A stretch of DNA of 64,000 nucleotides from Candidatus Dormiibacterota bacterium. Its GTDB lineage: Bacteria; Chloroflexota; Dormibacteria; Dormibacterales; Dormibacteraceae. A program made the position numbers and the translations under genes. The stretch is from NCBI GenBank assembly GCA_003169845.1, contig PNAG01000023.1, forward strand, positions 62,001 through 126,000, in the 5' to 3' direction. Positions within the stretch are counted from its first letter, which is position 1. The number at the start of each line of letters is the position of its first letter. Positions 8,097 through 16,675 of this stretch are shown here, one piece after another. The notes under the pieces are model-generated. The model searched no databases and was not told where the DNA came from. It saw nothing but the letters and a program-made list of their open reading frames with translations.

Positions 8097-8879
8097 ATGG
8101 AGACCGGCGGAGAAATCCCGGGCGTTGAATTACAAGAGGCGATTCCAGTCGAAGTCGGCGTGACGGAAGAGCTAAAGGCGGTTCGACCTCGCAGCGTGCG
8201 ACCGCAATGGGAGTCGAACGGTAAGGATCGTCTACGTAAGATTGTCCGACGGGTCGCAAAACCTTTGGGCGAAGCGATAAGCCGAGACGCCAACGAAGCG
8301 GACACGCGGATGCTAATAACCGACATTCTGAGAGAAGGTCTCGGATACTCGGACTACGGGGATCTAAGCGCGGAGCATCCGGTGCGAGGTGAGTTCGCTG
8401 ACTATGGGTTACGAATTGACCAGCAGCTAGTTGCGTTCGTCGAGATGAAGCGAGCGACTACCAAGCTAGGTTTGCGGCATCTTCGCCAGGTTGAACTCTA
8501 TGCGATGCACGAGGGCGTCGAATGGGTCGTCCTTACGAATGGTGCAGATTGGCAGGTGTACCACCTGACTGCCGGCATGCCGATTGTTGTCGACCTCGCA
8601 TTCAATATCAATTTGGTCGATGAAAAGCTGAGTCCGGCTCAGAAGGTCGACAAACTCTTCTATCTCTCAAAGGAGTCAATGAAGCGCCGTCAGATTGACG
8701 AACTGTGGCGCATGCAGGCAGCCACATCGCCTCGACAGCTGGGGGCTTCTCTGATGTCCAGGCCGGTATTGGTAGCACTTCACCGCGAAGTGTGGCGGCG
8801 AACCCGCGAGCGGGTCGATGAGAAGGAACTTGCTAAGTTACTTCGAGACACCGTGTTGCGCCCAGAAGCCCTAGGCTAG
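8097..8879 (+). CDS. Orphan type I restriction HsdR N-terminal-like protein
   Basis: A 260-residue protein. The centre (about 65-165) follows the HsdR_N nuclease fold: EADTRMLITDILREGLGYSDY, then DYGLRID, then LVAFVEMKRATTKLG with the E-x-K pair, then HEGVEWVVLTNGADWQVYHL. It lacks the SF2 helicase of true HsdR, and no hsdM or hsdS is nearby. A good ribosome site (GAAGGAG, 8 bases upstream) supports the ATG. A solitary PD-(D/E)XK protein of this kind could be a defence or repair nuclease; that is inference. Confidence 0.75.
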   Translation: METGGEIPGVELQEAIPVEVGVTEELKAVRPRSVRPQWESNGKDRLRKIVRRVAKPLGEAISRDANEADTRMLITDILREGLGYSDYGDLSAEHPVRGEFADYGLRIDQQLVAFVEMKRATTKLGLRHLRQVELYAMHEGVEWVVLTNGADWQVYHLTAGMPIVVDLAFNINLVDEKLSPAQKVDKLFYLSKESMKRRQIDELWRMQAATSPRQLGASLMSRPVLVALHREVWRRTRERVDEKELAKLLRDTVLRPEALG

Positions 8880-9123
8880 GCCAAGACTCCGTTCCGACAA
8901 ATGTTCGGCACGGCGCGGCCTTTGTTGCATGCAGACTTTCCGAAGGATCCCCGAGAGCCTGATCGGGTCAATCATTGAGCATCTCGAGGCTGGCTGCCAC
9001 ACACTAGGCGTCGATGACTCTTTCGTGTGCTGCGCGGTGTCAAGTATTTTCTACAAAGCGTCCTTGACACCCCGACCAACCGTAACTGGGCGGTTGTGGT
9101 TCGAGTTACGCCTCGGCCAGCAG
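8880..9123. other. Intergenic stretch without a supported gene
   Basis: A 93-codon plus-strand frame (8929-9210) crosses this gap and runs into the minus gene's 3' end. It has no ribosome site or recognisable sequence. I see no hairpin with a T-tract. The region looks less GC-rich than the housekeeping parts of the window. Confidence 0.4.
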
Positions 9124-9765
9124 TTACCCGAACTTACGAAGTATCAGTCGCTGTTGATGGGAGGCGATGGTTTCCAGGGTAAAGCCAGGCGCACCCATCA
9201 TATGAAATAGGGCCTGCGCCCAGCGTGCGGCGGTTGACTCCGGGTCAGCTGATAACGATGCCCGCTGCAGGGTGACGTCTCTTCGGAATGTGTCTGAGTC
9301 TGGCAGGTGACGCACGGTTAGACCGTACTCCGGAGCACCGGTAAGCCGCCGGTTGTGTAGCCCGTCGAGCTCGATGGTCAGTGTCAAGAGGTCCACCGAC
9401 TGATCCTCTCCATACAAGCGGCTCGCGAAAAGAAACACCTCAGTCATAGACCAGATGGCGTTGATGAAATCGAGGGTCCCTACGCGTTCAGGAATCCCGT
9501 CTTCACGCATTCGCCAGCGGTGGGCAAAGAACCCAGAAGTCTTAAACCGCCAATGTTCACGGTACTCTCGCCAGTTAGTTGTGCTGTCGATGGCCCCGTC
9601 GGTGAAACGAATTTGATTGTCAAGGTGAGGGTAATCCCAACCGCGCAGCGAAACCCTGGACCGCATAACTCGGCCCTGTAATTCAGTTAGTGGGATTCGA
9701 TCATCGACGATGGGGAGTGGTTGAAGAGTCACGAACCAATGTCCATCAAAGGTCGGATCAACCAT
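9124..9765 (-). CDS. Uncharacterised partner of the AlbA_2 protein
   Basis: A 213-residue soluble protein of mixed composition, with no signal peptide or membrane helix. Visible features are a Trp/Arg-rich middle (TNWREYREHWRFKTSGFFAHRWRMRED) and a helical region with LDFINAIWSMTEVFLFASRLYG. I do not recognise a family. It overlaps the AlbA_2 gene upstream by 8 bases, so the two are translated together and likely act together. Confidence 0.65.
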   Translation of the reverse strand: MVDPTFDGHWFVTLQPLPIVDDRIPLTELQGRVMRSRVSLRGWDYPHLDNQIRFTDGAIDSTTNWREYREHWRFKTSGFFAHRWRMREDGIPERVGTLDFINAIWSMTEVFLFASRLYGEDQSVDLLTLTIELDGLHNRRLTGAPEYGLTVRHLPDSDTFRRDVTLQRASLSADPESTAARWAQALFHMMGAPGFTLETIASHQQRLILRKFG

Positions 9766-10420
9766 TCTCGAAGTCCTGCCTGGCGGCGAGGATATCGTTC
9801 GCGTATGGGTTATCAGCAGATGTCGACTCCGCGGATCGCAGTTGTGTTGGAATCAGGTCAGATATTTGACGCAGAAGGTGGTCGCCTTTGCGCCGCACCG
9901 CCAATTCGAGCAGTTCCTTCATTAGGCGTTCGCTGTCAATCTCCACAGTCTGCGCACCCTCTGTCCTGACGTAAACAGAACCGCCCCTCAGAACCGTCTT
10001 AACCTTTGGATTCGATGGGCCGACCTGCGCATCAGCCGACTGGCGGCAGATTGTTGGGACTTCAGAGAATTCACGCACGACGAGTGCGACGTACCAACTC
10101 CCATCGAGCTCGCAGCGATCGACGTCAAAGTTCGGAATGGGAGAAGCGAATGTCTTGAGGGCCTCGTAGATCTTCGACTTGTCGAAAGACTCCACCTGGT
10201 CGTGAGTGAGGCCAAGCAACTGATGTGTACCGTTCTCAACTCCGAAGACAAGCGTGCCTCCGTCACGAGTATTTGAGAACGCCATGATGTCCTTAATGAG
10301 ACTGAACCGACTGGCCGACTTAGGTTCTGGCCAACCGGTCTTACTCTTGTTGTCTCGGGTGCGGGTTTCCTTGGGATTGCTGAGTAAGGCTCTGAAAAAG
10401 TCGTCGAGCTCAGCCACCAC
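9758..10420 (-). CDS. AlbA_2 (Schlafen-like) DNA-binding domain protein
   Basis: A 220-residue protein. Residues about 20-130 match the AlbA_2 pattern: ETRTRDNKSKTG, then FSLIKDIMAFSNTRDGGTLVFGVEN, then GLTHDQVESFDKSKIYEALKTFASP and, after a strand pair, VYVRTEGAQT. Proteins with this domain include transcription regulators, Schlafen-type nucleases and defence proteins. The C-terminal third is unassigned. The start is GTG. Its stop is shared with the unknown partner gene, and glyQS lies 8 bases upstream. Confidence 0.75.
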   Translation of the reverse strand: MVAELDDFFRALLSNPKETRTRDNKSKTGWPEPKSASRFSLIKDIMAFSNTRDGGTLVFGVENGTHQLLGLTHDQVESFDKSKIYEALKTFASPIPNFDVDRCELDGSWYVALVVREFSEVPTICRQSADAQVGPSNPKVKTVLRGGSVYVRTEGAQTVEIDSERLMKELLELAVRRKGDHLLRQISDLIPTQLRSAESTSADNPYANDILAARQDFENG

Positions 10421-10428
10421 CTAGACCC

Positions 10429-11745
10429 TTAACTTACGAGCTCGCCGAGACGCCTCGCGAGTTGTTTGATCTCAATTCGTTCTTGTTCGGTGCTATCGCG
10501 TTGGCGGATTGTCACTGCCTGGTCGGTGAGTGTTTCGAAGTCGATCGTTACGCAGAACGGGGTGCCGATCTCGTCCTGGCGACGGTAGCGGCGGCCGATG
10601 TTGCCGCCCGTCTGGTCGTACTCCACTCGGAACTCGCCTCGAAGCGACTTCATGACCTCCTGCGCCGGGCCAATCAGCTCTGGCTTCTTCGACAGCGGGA
10701 CCACCGCCACCTGCACCGGCGCCACGTTGGGGTGCAGGCGGAGGACCACGCGCGGCTCGTTGTTGACGATGTCTTCGTCGTAGGCGTCCAGCAGCAGCGT
10801 GATGAAGATCCGCTCCAGGCTCACGGCCGGCTCGATCACCCAGGGTAGATAGCGCTCGTTTGTTTCGGGGTCCAGGTAGCTCAGGTCGACCTTGGACTTT
10901 TCCTGGTGGACGCGGAGGTCGAAGTCGGTGCGGTCGGCGACACCCTCCAGCTCACCCCAGCCGAAGGGGAATTCGTATTCGATGTCGGTTGTCTGCTTCG
11001 AGTAGTGCGACAGGCTCGCCTTCGGGTGGTCGTACATGCGCAGGCGGTCCGGCTTGATGCCCAGCACTTCCGTGTACCAGCGCATGCGCTCCTTGCGCCA
11101 GTAGTTGAACCACTCGTCGTCGGAGTCGGGCTTGACGAAGAACTCCATCTCCATCAGCTCGAACTCCCTTACGCGAAAGACGAAGTTGCCCGGCGTGATC
11201 TCGTTGCGGAACGCTTTGCCCTGCTGCGCGATGCCGAACGGCACGCGCACGCGCGAGGAGTTCAGGACGTTCTTGAAGTCCACGAACATGCCCTGAGCGG
11301 TTTCCGGGCGGAGGTACACCTCGGAGGCCGTGTCTTCGATGGGGCCCACGTGAGTTTTGAACATGAGGTTGAACATGCGGGCCTCGTCGAGCGGTCCGCC
11401 GCATTCGGGGCACCGGTCGCCCGTCACGTGGTCGGCCCGCCAGCGTTTCTTGCATTCACCCAGGCACTGGCGGAGCGGATCGACGAAGTTGGTCAGGTGG
11501 CCGGAGGCGGCCCACACCTCGGACGGCATGATCAAGGTCGACTCGAGGCCGACCACGTCGTCGCGAAGGTCGACCATGTGGCGCCACCAGAGGTCTCGGA
11601 TCGCACGCTTCAGCGCGACACCGTACGGGCCGAAGTCGTAGAAACCTGACAGGCCGCCGTAGATCTCGCTCGAGGGATAGATGAAGCCTCGTCGCTTGGT
11701 CAGGGCGACGACCTTCTCCATCAATTGTTCGCGGGGGATTGTCAT
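10429..11745 (-). CDS. glyQS: Glycyl-tRNA synthetase, homodimeric class IIa type
   Basis: A 438-residue enzyme that charges tRNA-Gly with glycine. It begins with KRRGFIYPSSEIYGGLSGFYDFGPYG (motif 1 region), has a zinc-type insert with a CPECGG cluster, motif 2 (PFGIAQQGKAFRNEITP), EFELMEMEFF, and motif 3 (EPAVSLERIF). The C-terminal anticodon-binding domain starts near residue 345 (VAPVQVAVVPL). This is the single-chain form, not the alpha2-beta2 GlyQ/GlyS form. No T-box leader is seen upstream. Confidence 0.95.
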   Translation of the reverse strand: MTIPREQLMEKVVALTKRRGFIYPSSEIYGGLSGFYDFGPYGVALKRAIRDLWWRHMVDLRDDVVGLESTLIMPSEVWAASGHLTNFVDPLRQCLGECKKRWRADHVTGDRCPECGGPLDEARMFNLMFKTHVGPIEDTASEVYLRPETAQGMFVDFKNVLNSSRVRVPFGIAQQGKAFRNEITPGNFVFRVREFELMEMEFFVKPDSDDEWFNYWRKERMRWYTEVLGIKPDRLRMYDHPKASLSHYSKQTTDIEYEFPFGWGELEGVADRTDFDLRVHQEKSKVDLSYLDPETNERYLPWVIEPAVSLERIFITLLLDAYDEDIVNNEPRVVLRLHPNVAPVQVAVVPLSKKPELIGPAQEVMKSLRGEFRVEYDQTGGNIGRRYRRQDEIGTPFCVTIDFETLTDQAVTIRQRDSTEQERIEIKQLARRLGELVS

Positions 11746-11754
11746 TCTTTCCCG

Positions 11755-11783
11755 CCCCTCTCCCCTGAACGGGGAGAGGGGGG
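11755..11783. repeat. GC-rich palindromic repeat
   Basis: CCCCTCTCCCCTGAACGGGGAGAGGGGGG is a near-perfect inverted repeat with a 5-base loop, sitting between the VOC and glyQS genes. It shares its core with the copy at 2282. Confidence 0.75.
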
Positions 11784-11805
11784 TCTTGCTTCCACCCCCC
11801 TCAAG

Positions 11806-12183
11806 TCAGGCGTCTTGTAGGACGGAAAGTATGTTTCCCGACGGGTCTTTGAACCACGCTATGTCGGGCCCTCGGTCGTGGGCGATCCCTCTCGCTATGC
11901 CCTTTTCGTCCGTCATGCCTTTGTAGTGCTCGAAGACCACTCCCTTGGCGGCCAGGTCGGTGACTGCTTTTTCGATGTCGTCGACTCGGAAGTTGAGCAT
12001 CGTGTATGTCGCGGGCACGTGGGCGTCCCCTTTCGGGTAGACCAGGATCCCTTGACCGATTTTCAACATCAGGCCGGCCGGCACCGTTTCCATCTCCACG
12101 CCCAGCGTCGCGCTGTAGAACTTTTTGGCCGCGTCGAGGTCGTTGACGGAGAAACCACTGAACGCGTTCTTTGCGCTGATCAT
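11806..12183 (-). CDS. VOC/glyoxalase-superfamily protein
   Basis: A 125-residue single-module VOC protein: FSVNDLDAAKKFYSATLGVEM at the start, NFRVDDIEKAVTDLAAKGV at the start of the second half and AWFKDPSGNILSVLQD at the end. The family covers glyoxalases, dioxygenases and drug-binding proteins; no specific substrate can be read. Start at ATG 12183, 2 bases after the recO stop, with GAGGGG upstream, so it is translationally coupled to recO. Confidence 0.85.
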   Translation of the reverse strand: MISAKNAFSGFSVNDLDAAKKFYSATLGVEMETVPAGLMLKIGQGILVYPKGDAHVPATYTMLNFRVDDIEKAVTDLAAKGVVFEHYKGMTDEKGIARGIAHDRGPDIAWFKDPSGNILSVLQDA

Positions 12184-12185
12184 CT

Positions 12186-12929
12186 TCAAACCCCTCTCAT
12201 CTGGTGCAGGAATGCTAGCGACTTCAGGCGCCGGTCCAGGTGGTGCTCCAGCTGCACGGTCAGCACTCCTTCGATCGAGCTCATCAAAGCGAGGTCCAGC
12301 TTGAGGCGCCGGTAGGTGGCCAGGTCGCCCGCCGCCATCAGCCGTAGCACCTTGATCGCCGCCAGCGGCACCAGCGACATCGACGGCAGCGCGCACTGGT
12401 CGCACAGGAAGCCGCCCGCCTCCGCGCTGAACGCCGCGGGCCTTGCTTCCAGCGGGCGGTCGCACGTCGCGCACGCCGCCAGCTGCGGCGCGTACCCCAA
12501 CAGGTCGAGCGCGGCCATCATGAAATAGGCGGATGCGCGGCGCGGATCCGTCTCGCGCGCCAGCTCGTCCAGCGCCATCACGGCCAGCTCGTACACGCCG
12601 TCGACCGGATGGCGGTCCTCGCACACGCGCTCCGCGAGCTCCGCGATGAGCGCCGCGTGCGACATGACCTCCACGTCACCCGCGATCCGCAGGCCCGGCA
12701 TTCGCTGCACCTGCGCCACCACGTCCAGGTCGCCGCGCCCTTTCGCCAGCAAAACGTCCACGTGGCCGTACAGCTCGAGCGATGGTCCCAGCTTGGATTC
12801 CGGACGCCGCACGCCCTTCGCGATCGCGCCCACCTTGCCGTGCGTGCGGGTCAGGAGCGTGAAGATCCGGTCGGCTTCCCCATAGTCGAGCTTGCGCAGG
12901 ACGACCGCATGGTCACGATAAGTGGCCAG
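12186..12929 (-). CDS. recO: DNA repair protein RecO, probable CTG start
   Basis: RecO loads RecA onto SSB-coated DNA with RecR. The listed open frame starts at GTG 12833, which would remove the OB-fold. The same frame continues upstream and reads LATYRDHAVVLRKLDYGEADRIF before TLLTRTHGKVGAIAKGVRR, the standard RecO N-terminus. The only plausible initiator there is CTG at 12929, overlapping the end of the hlyC-like gene. That gives 247 residues, the usual RecO length. A Cys4 zinc motif (CATCDRPL and CDQC) lies in the C-terminal domain. Confidence 0.88.
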   Translation of the reverse strand: MATYRDHAVVLRKLDYGEADRIFTLLTRTHGKVGAIAKGVRRPESKLGPSLELYGHVDVLLAKGRGDLDVVAQVQRMPGLRIAGDVEVMSHAALIAELAERVCEDRHPVDGVYELAVMALDELARETDPRRASAYFMMAALDLLGYAPQLAACATCDRPLEARPAAFSAEAGGFLCDQCALPSMSLVPLAAIKVLRLMAAGDLATYRRLKLDLALMSSIEGVLTVQLEHHLDRRLKSLAFLHQMRGV

Positions 12930-14283
12930 TCTCTTTCTCCATTGAAGGACGTGGGGCGCCGTCGGTCTGCGGCACGCTCGAGGAGTTGTACTCGTCGGTC
13001 GGCCACGGGTTGTCGGCCGTGAGCCGGATCGACTCGATGCGCCGGCCCTTCACCTTCTCCACAGTCCACTGCGCGCGCCCTCCGCGGAACGTATCGCCCG
13101 GCGTGGCGATCTTGCCGAGCACGGAGTGGACGTACCCGCCCACCGAGTCGTAGTCGCCCGACTCCTCGATCGCCAGCCCAAGTCGTGAGTTGAGCTCCTC
13201 CAGCGGGAAGCCGGCGTCGACGCGCGCCTCGTGGTCGTTGAGGATGACGAGCTCGTCTTCCTCCGCCGAGTCGTATTCGTCGCGGATCTCTCCGACGATC
13301 TCCTCCAGGAGGTCTTCGAGCGTGACCAGGCCGGCCGTGCCGCCGTATTCGTCGACCACGATCATCATGTGGACCTTCTTGGTGCGCATGTCATGCAGGA
13401 GCTCGTCGACCTTCTTCTGCTCGGGAGTGAATTCGATGTGCCGCAGCAGCTTGTCCATGTCGAACTTCTGCGAAGTTGACAGCGTGTAGAAGAGCAGCAG
13501 GTCCTTGGTGTGGATGAGGCCGACCACGTGGTCGATGTCGGCCTCGAACACCGGCAGACGTGTGTGGCGGTGCTCCTTGAAGATTCGCACGACCTCACGC
13601 AGGTCGGCGTGCCGTTCCACTGCGACGATGTCCGTGCGCGGGACCATGATCTCGCGGACCGTCTTGTCGCCGATCTCGATGATCCCGTGGATCATCTGGT
13701 GCTCCTGCTCCTCGATCACCCCCTGCTCCTCCGAGACGTGGAGCAGGCTGATGAGCTCTTCCTCAGTGAGGTACGGGGCCCGGGCGGCGCGGCCACCGGT
13801 GATGCCGCGCGAGATGGACGTGACCGCCCACAGGATCGGGCCCAGGAAGCTCGCGAGCCGGTCGACCGGGCCCGCGGCCGCCAGCGCGACGCGCTCGGCG
13901 TGTGCGATCGCCAGCGTCTTCGGCGTCACCTCGGCGGCAATCAGGAGGATCACAGAGAGCCCGAAGGAGACCAGCAGCGTGAGCCCCAGACGCCATCCTG
14001 AGGGCACGCCCAAGCCCGTGAATACGTCGTCGCTGAGGAGGGCGGTCGAGGTCGAAGCGACGATGAGCGCCAGGGTGTTGACGAAGAGGACCGTCGAGAG
14101 GAACCGGTTGGGATCCGAGCGCAGCCTCTGAAGGATGCCCGCGGCCTGGCTGCCCTGCTCCGCGAGGAAGCGGACTCGAAGGCGGCCGACCGACGTGAGC
14201 GCTGTCTCGGTTCCGCTGGCCAGCGCGGCCACGAAAAAGCACACGATCAGCACTATGACCTCGATCCATTCCTGCCCTGTCAT
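12913..14283 (-). CDS. HlyC/CorC (CNNM-CBS) family membrane protein
   Basis: A 456-residue protein. The CNNM transmembrane domain occupies about 1-190 (starting IEVIVLIVCFFVAALASGTETAL). A CBS pair follows at about 205-330 (REIMVPRTDIVAVE; VGLIHTKDLL; MMIVVDEYGGTAGLVTLEDLLEEIVGEI), then a CorC_HlyC C-terminal domain with DAGFPLEELNSRLGL. The family is linked to Mg2+/Co2+ transport or resistance. The end of the gene overlaps the RecO start; prs lies 10 bases upstream. Confidence 0.92.
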   Translation of the reverse strand: MTGQEWIEVIVLIVCFFVAALASGTETALTSVGRLRVRFLAEQGSQAAGILQRLRSDPNRFLSTVLFVNTLALIVASTSTALLSDDVFTGLGVPSGWRLGLTLLVSFGLSVILLIAAEVTPKTLAIAHAERVALAAAGPVDRLASFLGPILWAVTSISRGITGGRAARAPYLTEEELISLLHVSEEQGVIEEQEHQMIHGIIEIGDKTVREIMVPRTDIVAVERHADLREVVRIFKEHRHTRLPVFEADIDHVVGLIHTKDLLLFYTLSTSQKFDMDKLLRHIEFTPEQKKVDELLHDMRTKKVHMMIVVDEYGGTAGLVTLEDLLEEIVGEIRDEYDSAEEDELVILNDHEARVDAGFPLEELNSRLGLAIEESGDYDSVGGYVHSVLGKIATPGDTFRGGRAQWTVEKVKGRRIESIRLTADNPWPTDEYNSSSVPQTDGAPRPSMEKETGHLS

Positions 14284-14293
14284 GACGAGAGGT

Positions 14294-15283
14294 CTATTTG
14301 AAGAGCTCGCTGACGCTCCGGTTTTCGTGGACCCGGATGATCGCCTCGGCGAGCAGAGGGGCGACTGAAAGGATCTTGAGCGGCGGGCCCATCTTCTCGG
14401 GTGGGATGGGGACGGAGTCGGTGACGATGACCTCGTCCACGTCCGCCTTCCTCAATCTCTCGATGGCGTCGCCGGTGAGCACCGCGTGCGTCGCGGCGAT
14501 GAGCACCTTCTTCGCGCCCTGGGACCGAAGCGCGGTCGCGAGCTTGGCGATGGTGCCGCCGGTGGTGATGATGTCCTCGACCACGACGCAGTCGCGGCCC
14601 CTCACGTCACCTGACACCGCGATCATTTCCACCTCGTCGTCGCTCGACCGCCGCTTGTAGCCGAACGCGATCGGCGCGCTGAGGTCGTTCGCCACCGCCT
14701 CGGCTCGCCGGCCGCCACCCGCGTCGGGGGCCACGATGGTGAGGTGGTGCAGGTTGAGCGTCTTGAGGTGGTCGGCGATGATGCGGTGCGGCGAGAGGTG
14801 GTCGGTCGGGACGTCGAAGAAGCCTTCGATGGCTTCGGCGTGGAGGTCGAGCAGCAGGAGGCGGTCGGCGCCCGCGAGCGTGAGGAAGTTCGCAACCAGC
14901 TTCGCCGAGATCGGCTCGCGGGGCTGCGTCTTGCGCTCCTTGCGGGCGTAGCCGTAATAGGGGATCACCGCGGTGACGCGGCCGGCCGAGGCGCGGCGCA
15001 GGGCGTCGAGGATGATGAACAGCTCCATCAGGTGCTCGTTCACGGGGGGGCTTGTGGGCTGGATCACGAACACGTCGTGCCCGCGCATCGAGTCCTCGAT
15101 CTTGACGTTGATCTCGCCGTCGGGGAAGTGGCGCAGGCGCGGGTCGGTGAGCGGCACGCCTAGCTTGTCTGAAATGCGCTGGGACAGCTCGGGGTTGGCC
15201 GAGCCGCCGATGAGCTTGAGAGCGCCCCATGGGGAAGCTTCCTCTCCGGTGAACTCAACCGCCGTTGTCAGTCTGCCTATCAC
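14294..15283 (-). CDS. prs: Ribose-phosphate pyrophosphokinase
   Basis: A 329-residue enzyme making PRPP from ribose 5-phosphate and ATP. It shows RHFPDGEINVKIEDS, the ATP-binding PYYGYARKERKTQPREPISAKL, LLLDLHAEAIEGFF, the catalytic flexible loop (YKRRS), and the PRPP loop CVVVEDIITTGGTI. The N-terminus has about 20 extra residues before KLIGGSANPEL. The GTG start is supported only by the open frame. It lies between glmU and the CNNM gene in a tight minus-strand run, a common glmU-prs order. Confidence 0.95.
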   Translation of the reverse strand: MIGRLTTAVEFTGEEASPWGALKLIGGSANPELSQRISDKLGVPLTDPRLRHFPDGEINVKIEDSMRGHDVFVIQPTSPPVNEHLMELFIILDALRRASAGRVTAVIPYYGYARKERKTQPREPISAKLVANFLTLAGADRLLLLDLHAEAIEGFFDVPTDHLSPHRIIADHLKTLNLHHLTIVAPDAGGGRRAEAVANDLSAPIAFGYKRRSSDDEVEMIAVSGDVRGRDCVVVEDIITTGGTIAKLATALRSQGAKKVLIAATHAVLTGDAIERLRKADVDEVIVTDSVPIPPEKMGPPLKILSVAPLLAEAIIRVHENRSVSELFK

Positions 15284-15302
15284 TTTATTCTGCCCATCAC
15301 GT

Positions 15303-16643
15303 TCAGTCTTCTTTCTCGCCCCTCTCCCTAGCCCTCTCCCCTGAACCGGGAGAGGGGATTGGTTTTATCACCCTAGCGGGAACGCCCACTACTGTCGCGC
15401 CATCCGGTACGTCTTTCGTGACGACCGAGCCTGCTCCGGTGCGCGATCCCTTACCAAGTTTGACCGGAGCGACCAGCATCGTGTCCACGCCGACGAACGC
15501 CCGGTCGCCGATCTTGGTCCGGTTCTTGTTCGTCCCATCGAAGTTGGCAGTGATGGTACCGGCACCGATGTTGGCGTCTTCGCCGACGTCGGTGTCGCCG
15601 AGGTAGGAGACGTGCGGCACCTTGCTGCCCCTCCCCACCCTCGTGCGCACCAGCTCGGCGAAGCTGCCGATGTGGACGTCGTCGGCGATCTCGGTCCCGG
15701 GGCGCAGCTTGACGAAGGGGCCGCAGTCCGACCGGTTGCCGATTCTCGCGTCCTCTATATGCGCGTGCGGGCCGATGCGACAGTCGGAGCCGATGCTGGT
15801 ATGCGCCTTGAGCACGGTGAAGGGTTCGATGACGGTGTCCTGGCCGATGGTCACGGTGGCCTCGACGAAGGTCGATTTGGGGTCGACGATCGTCACGCCT
15901 TCGAGCATGAGCTTGTCGAGGATGCGTTTTTGGATGATCGCCGTGGCCTCGGCGAGTCGGGTGCGGTCTTTGACGCCCATGGCCTCCTGCGGGTCGTCGA
16001 GCTTGACGATCGTCGTTGGCTTCAGGTGGAGGAAGACGTCGGTGAGGTAGTACTCGCCGGCGTTGTTGTCGGCTTTGATCTCTTTCAAGGCTTTCGTCAG
16101 CTGCGTGCCGTCGAAGCAGTAGATGCCGACGTTGAACTCGCGGACTTGCTTTCGCATCTCCTCCGTCGCGTCCTTGCGCTCGACGATCCTTTCCAGCGAA
16201 CCGTCCGCCGCCCGGATGAGGCGGCCGTCGTTGCGGGTGGGGTCTTCGACGCTGGCGATCGTGGCGGGCGCTTTCGCGGCACGGTGGGCGTCGATGACCT
16301 TCTTGATGGTGATTGCCGTCAACAGGGGTGAGTCGCCGTTGACGACGACCACCTCTTTGCCGTTGAGCTCGCCCTCCGGAACTTGCTGCAGCGCGTGCGC
16401 GGTGCCCTTTGGCTCGCGCTGGAAGGTCGGCGCGATGCCCCGTTCGTCGAGGTGCGCGGCGACCTCGGCGTGGTGGGGGTTGACGATGACCTTGATGTCC
16501 TTCGCGCCCGTCTCTGTGACCGCGTCCAGCACGTAGTCGAGCATGGGGCGGCCGCAGATCGGGTGGAGGACCTTGGGCGTACGTGACCGCATCCTGGTGC
16601 CGTGACCGGCGGCGAGTATGACGGCAGTTAGCGGCTGGCTCAA
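15303..16643 (-). CDS. glmU: Bifunctional GlmU (GlcN-1-P acetyltransferase / GlcNAc-1-P uridyltransferase)
   Basis: Makes UDP-GlcNAc for peptidoglycan. The N-terminal nucleotidyltransferase has VILAAGHGTRMRS, LHPICGRPMLDYVLD and VVNGDSPLL. The C-terminal left-handed beta-helix holds hexapeptide repeats and FVKLRPGTEIADDVHIGSFAEL. I moved the start from 16670 to a TTG at 16643 (446 residues) because the upstream codons lie inside a palindromic repeat; TTG at 16655 is also possible. The last residues (SPGSGERARERGEK) are encoded by another repeat copy and are not native GlmU sequence. Confidence 0.92.
   Translation of the reverse strand: MSQPLTAVILAAGHGTRMRSRTPKVLHPICGRPMLDYVLDAVTETGAKDIKVIVNPHHAEVAAHLDERGIAPTFQREPKGTAHALQQVPEGELNGKEVVVVNGDSPLLTAITIKKVIDAHRAAKAPATIASVEDPTRNDGRLIRAADGSLERIVERKDATEEMRKQVREFNVGIYCFDGTQLTKALKEIKADNNAGEYYLTDVFLHLKPTTIVKLDDPQEAMGVKDRTRLAEATAIIQKRILDKLMLEGVTIVDPKSTFVEATVTIGQDTVIEPFTVLKAHTSIGSDCRIGPHAHIEDARIGNRSDCGPFVKLRPGTEIADDVHIGSFAELVRTRVGRGSKVPHVSYLGDTDVGEDANIGAGTITANFDGTNKNRTKIGDRAFVGVDTMLVAPVKLGKGSRTGAGSVVTKDVPDGATVVGVPARVIKPIPSPGSGERARERGEKED
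15317..15357. repeat. GC-rich palindromic repeat inside the glmU 3' end
   Basis: CCTCTCCCTAGCCCTCTCCC and CTGAACCGGGAGAGGGG form a repeat copy read in frame as the GlmU C-terminal tail. The stop codon follows within 15 bases. Confidence 0.75.
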
Positions 16644-16675
16644 CGCTGGTTGCAAGTTTAAGCCCCTCACCCTGG

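Noticed and set aside
8929-9210. 93-codon plus frame between HsdR_N and the AlbA_2 partner
   Set aside because: No ribosome site or -10 spacing, no recognisable sequence, and it runs into the 3' end of a better supported minus gene.
11746-11805. Possible T-box or other leader near glyQS
   Set aside because: The bases around the glyQS start hold a palindromic repeat only; no T-box sequence (TGGNACCGCG-type) is present.
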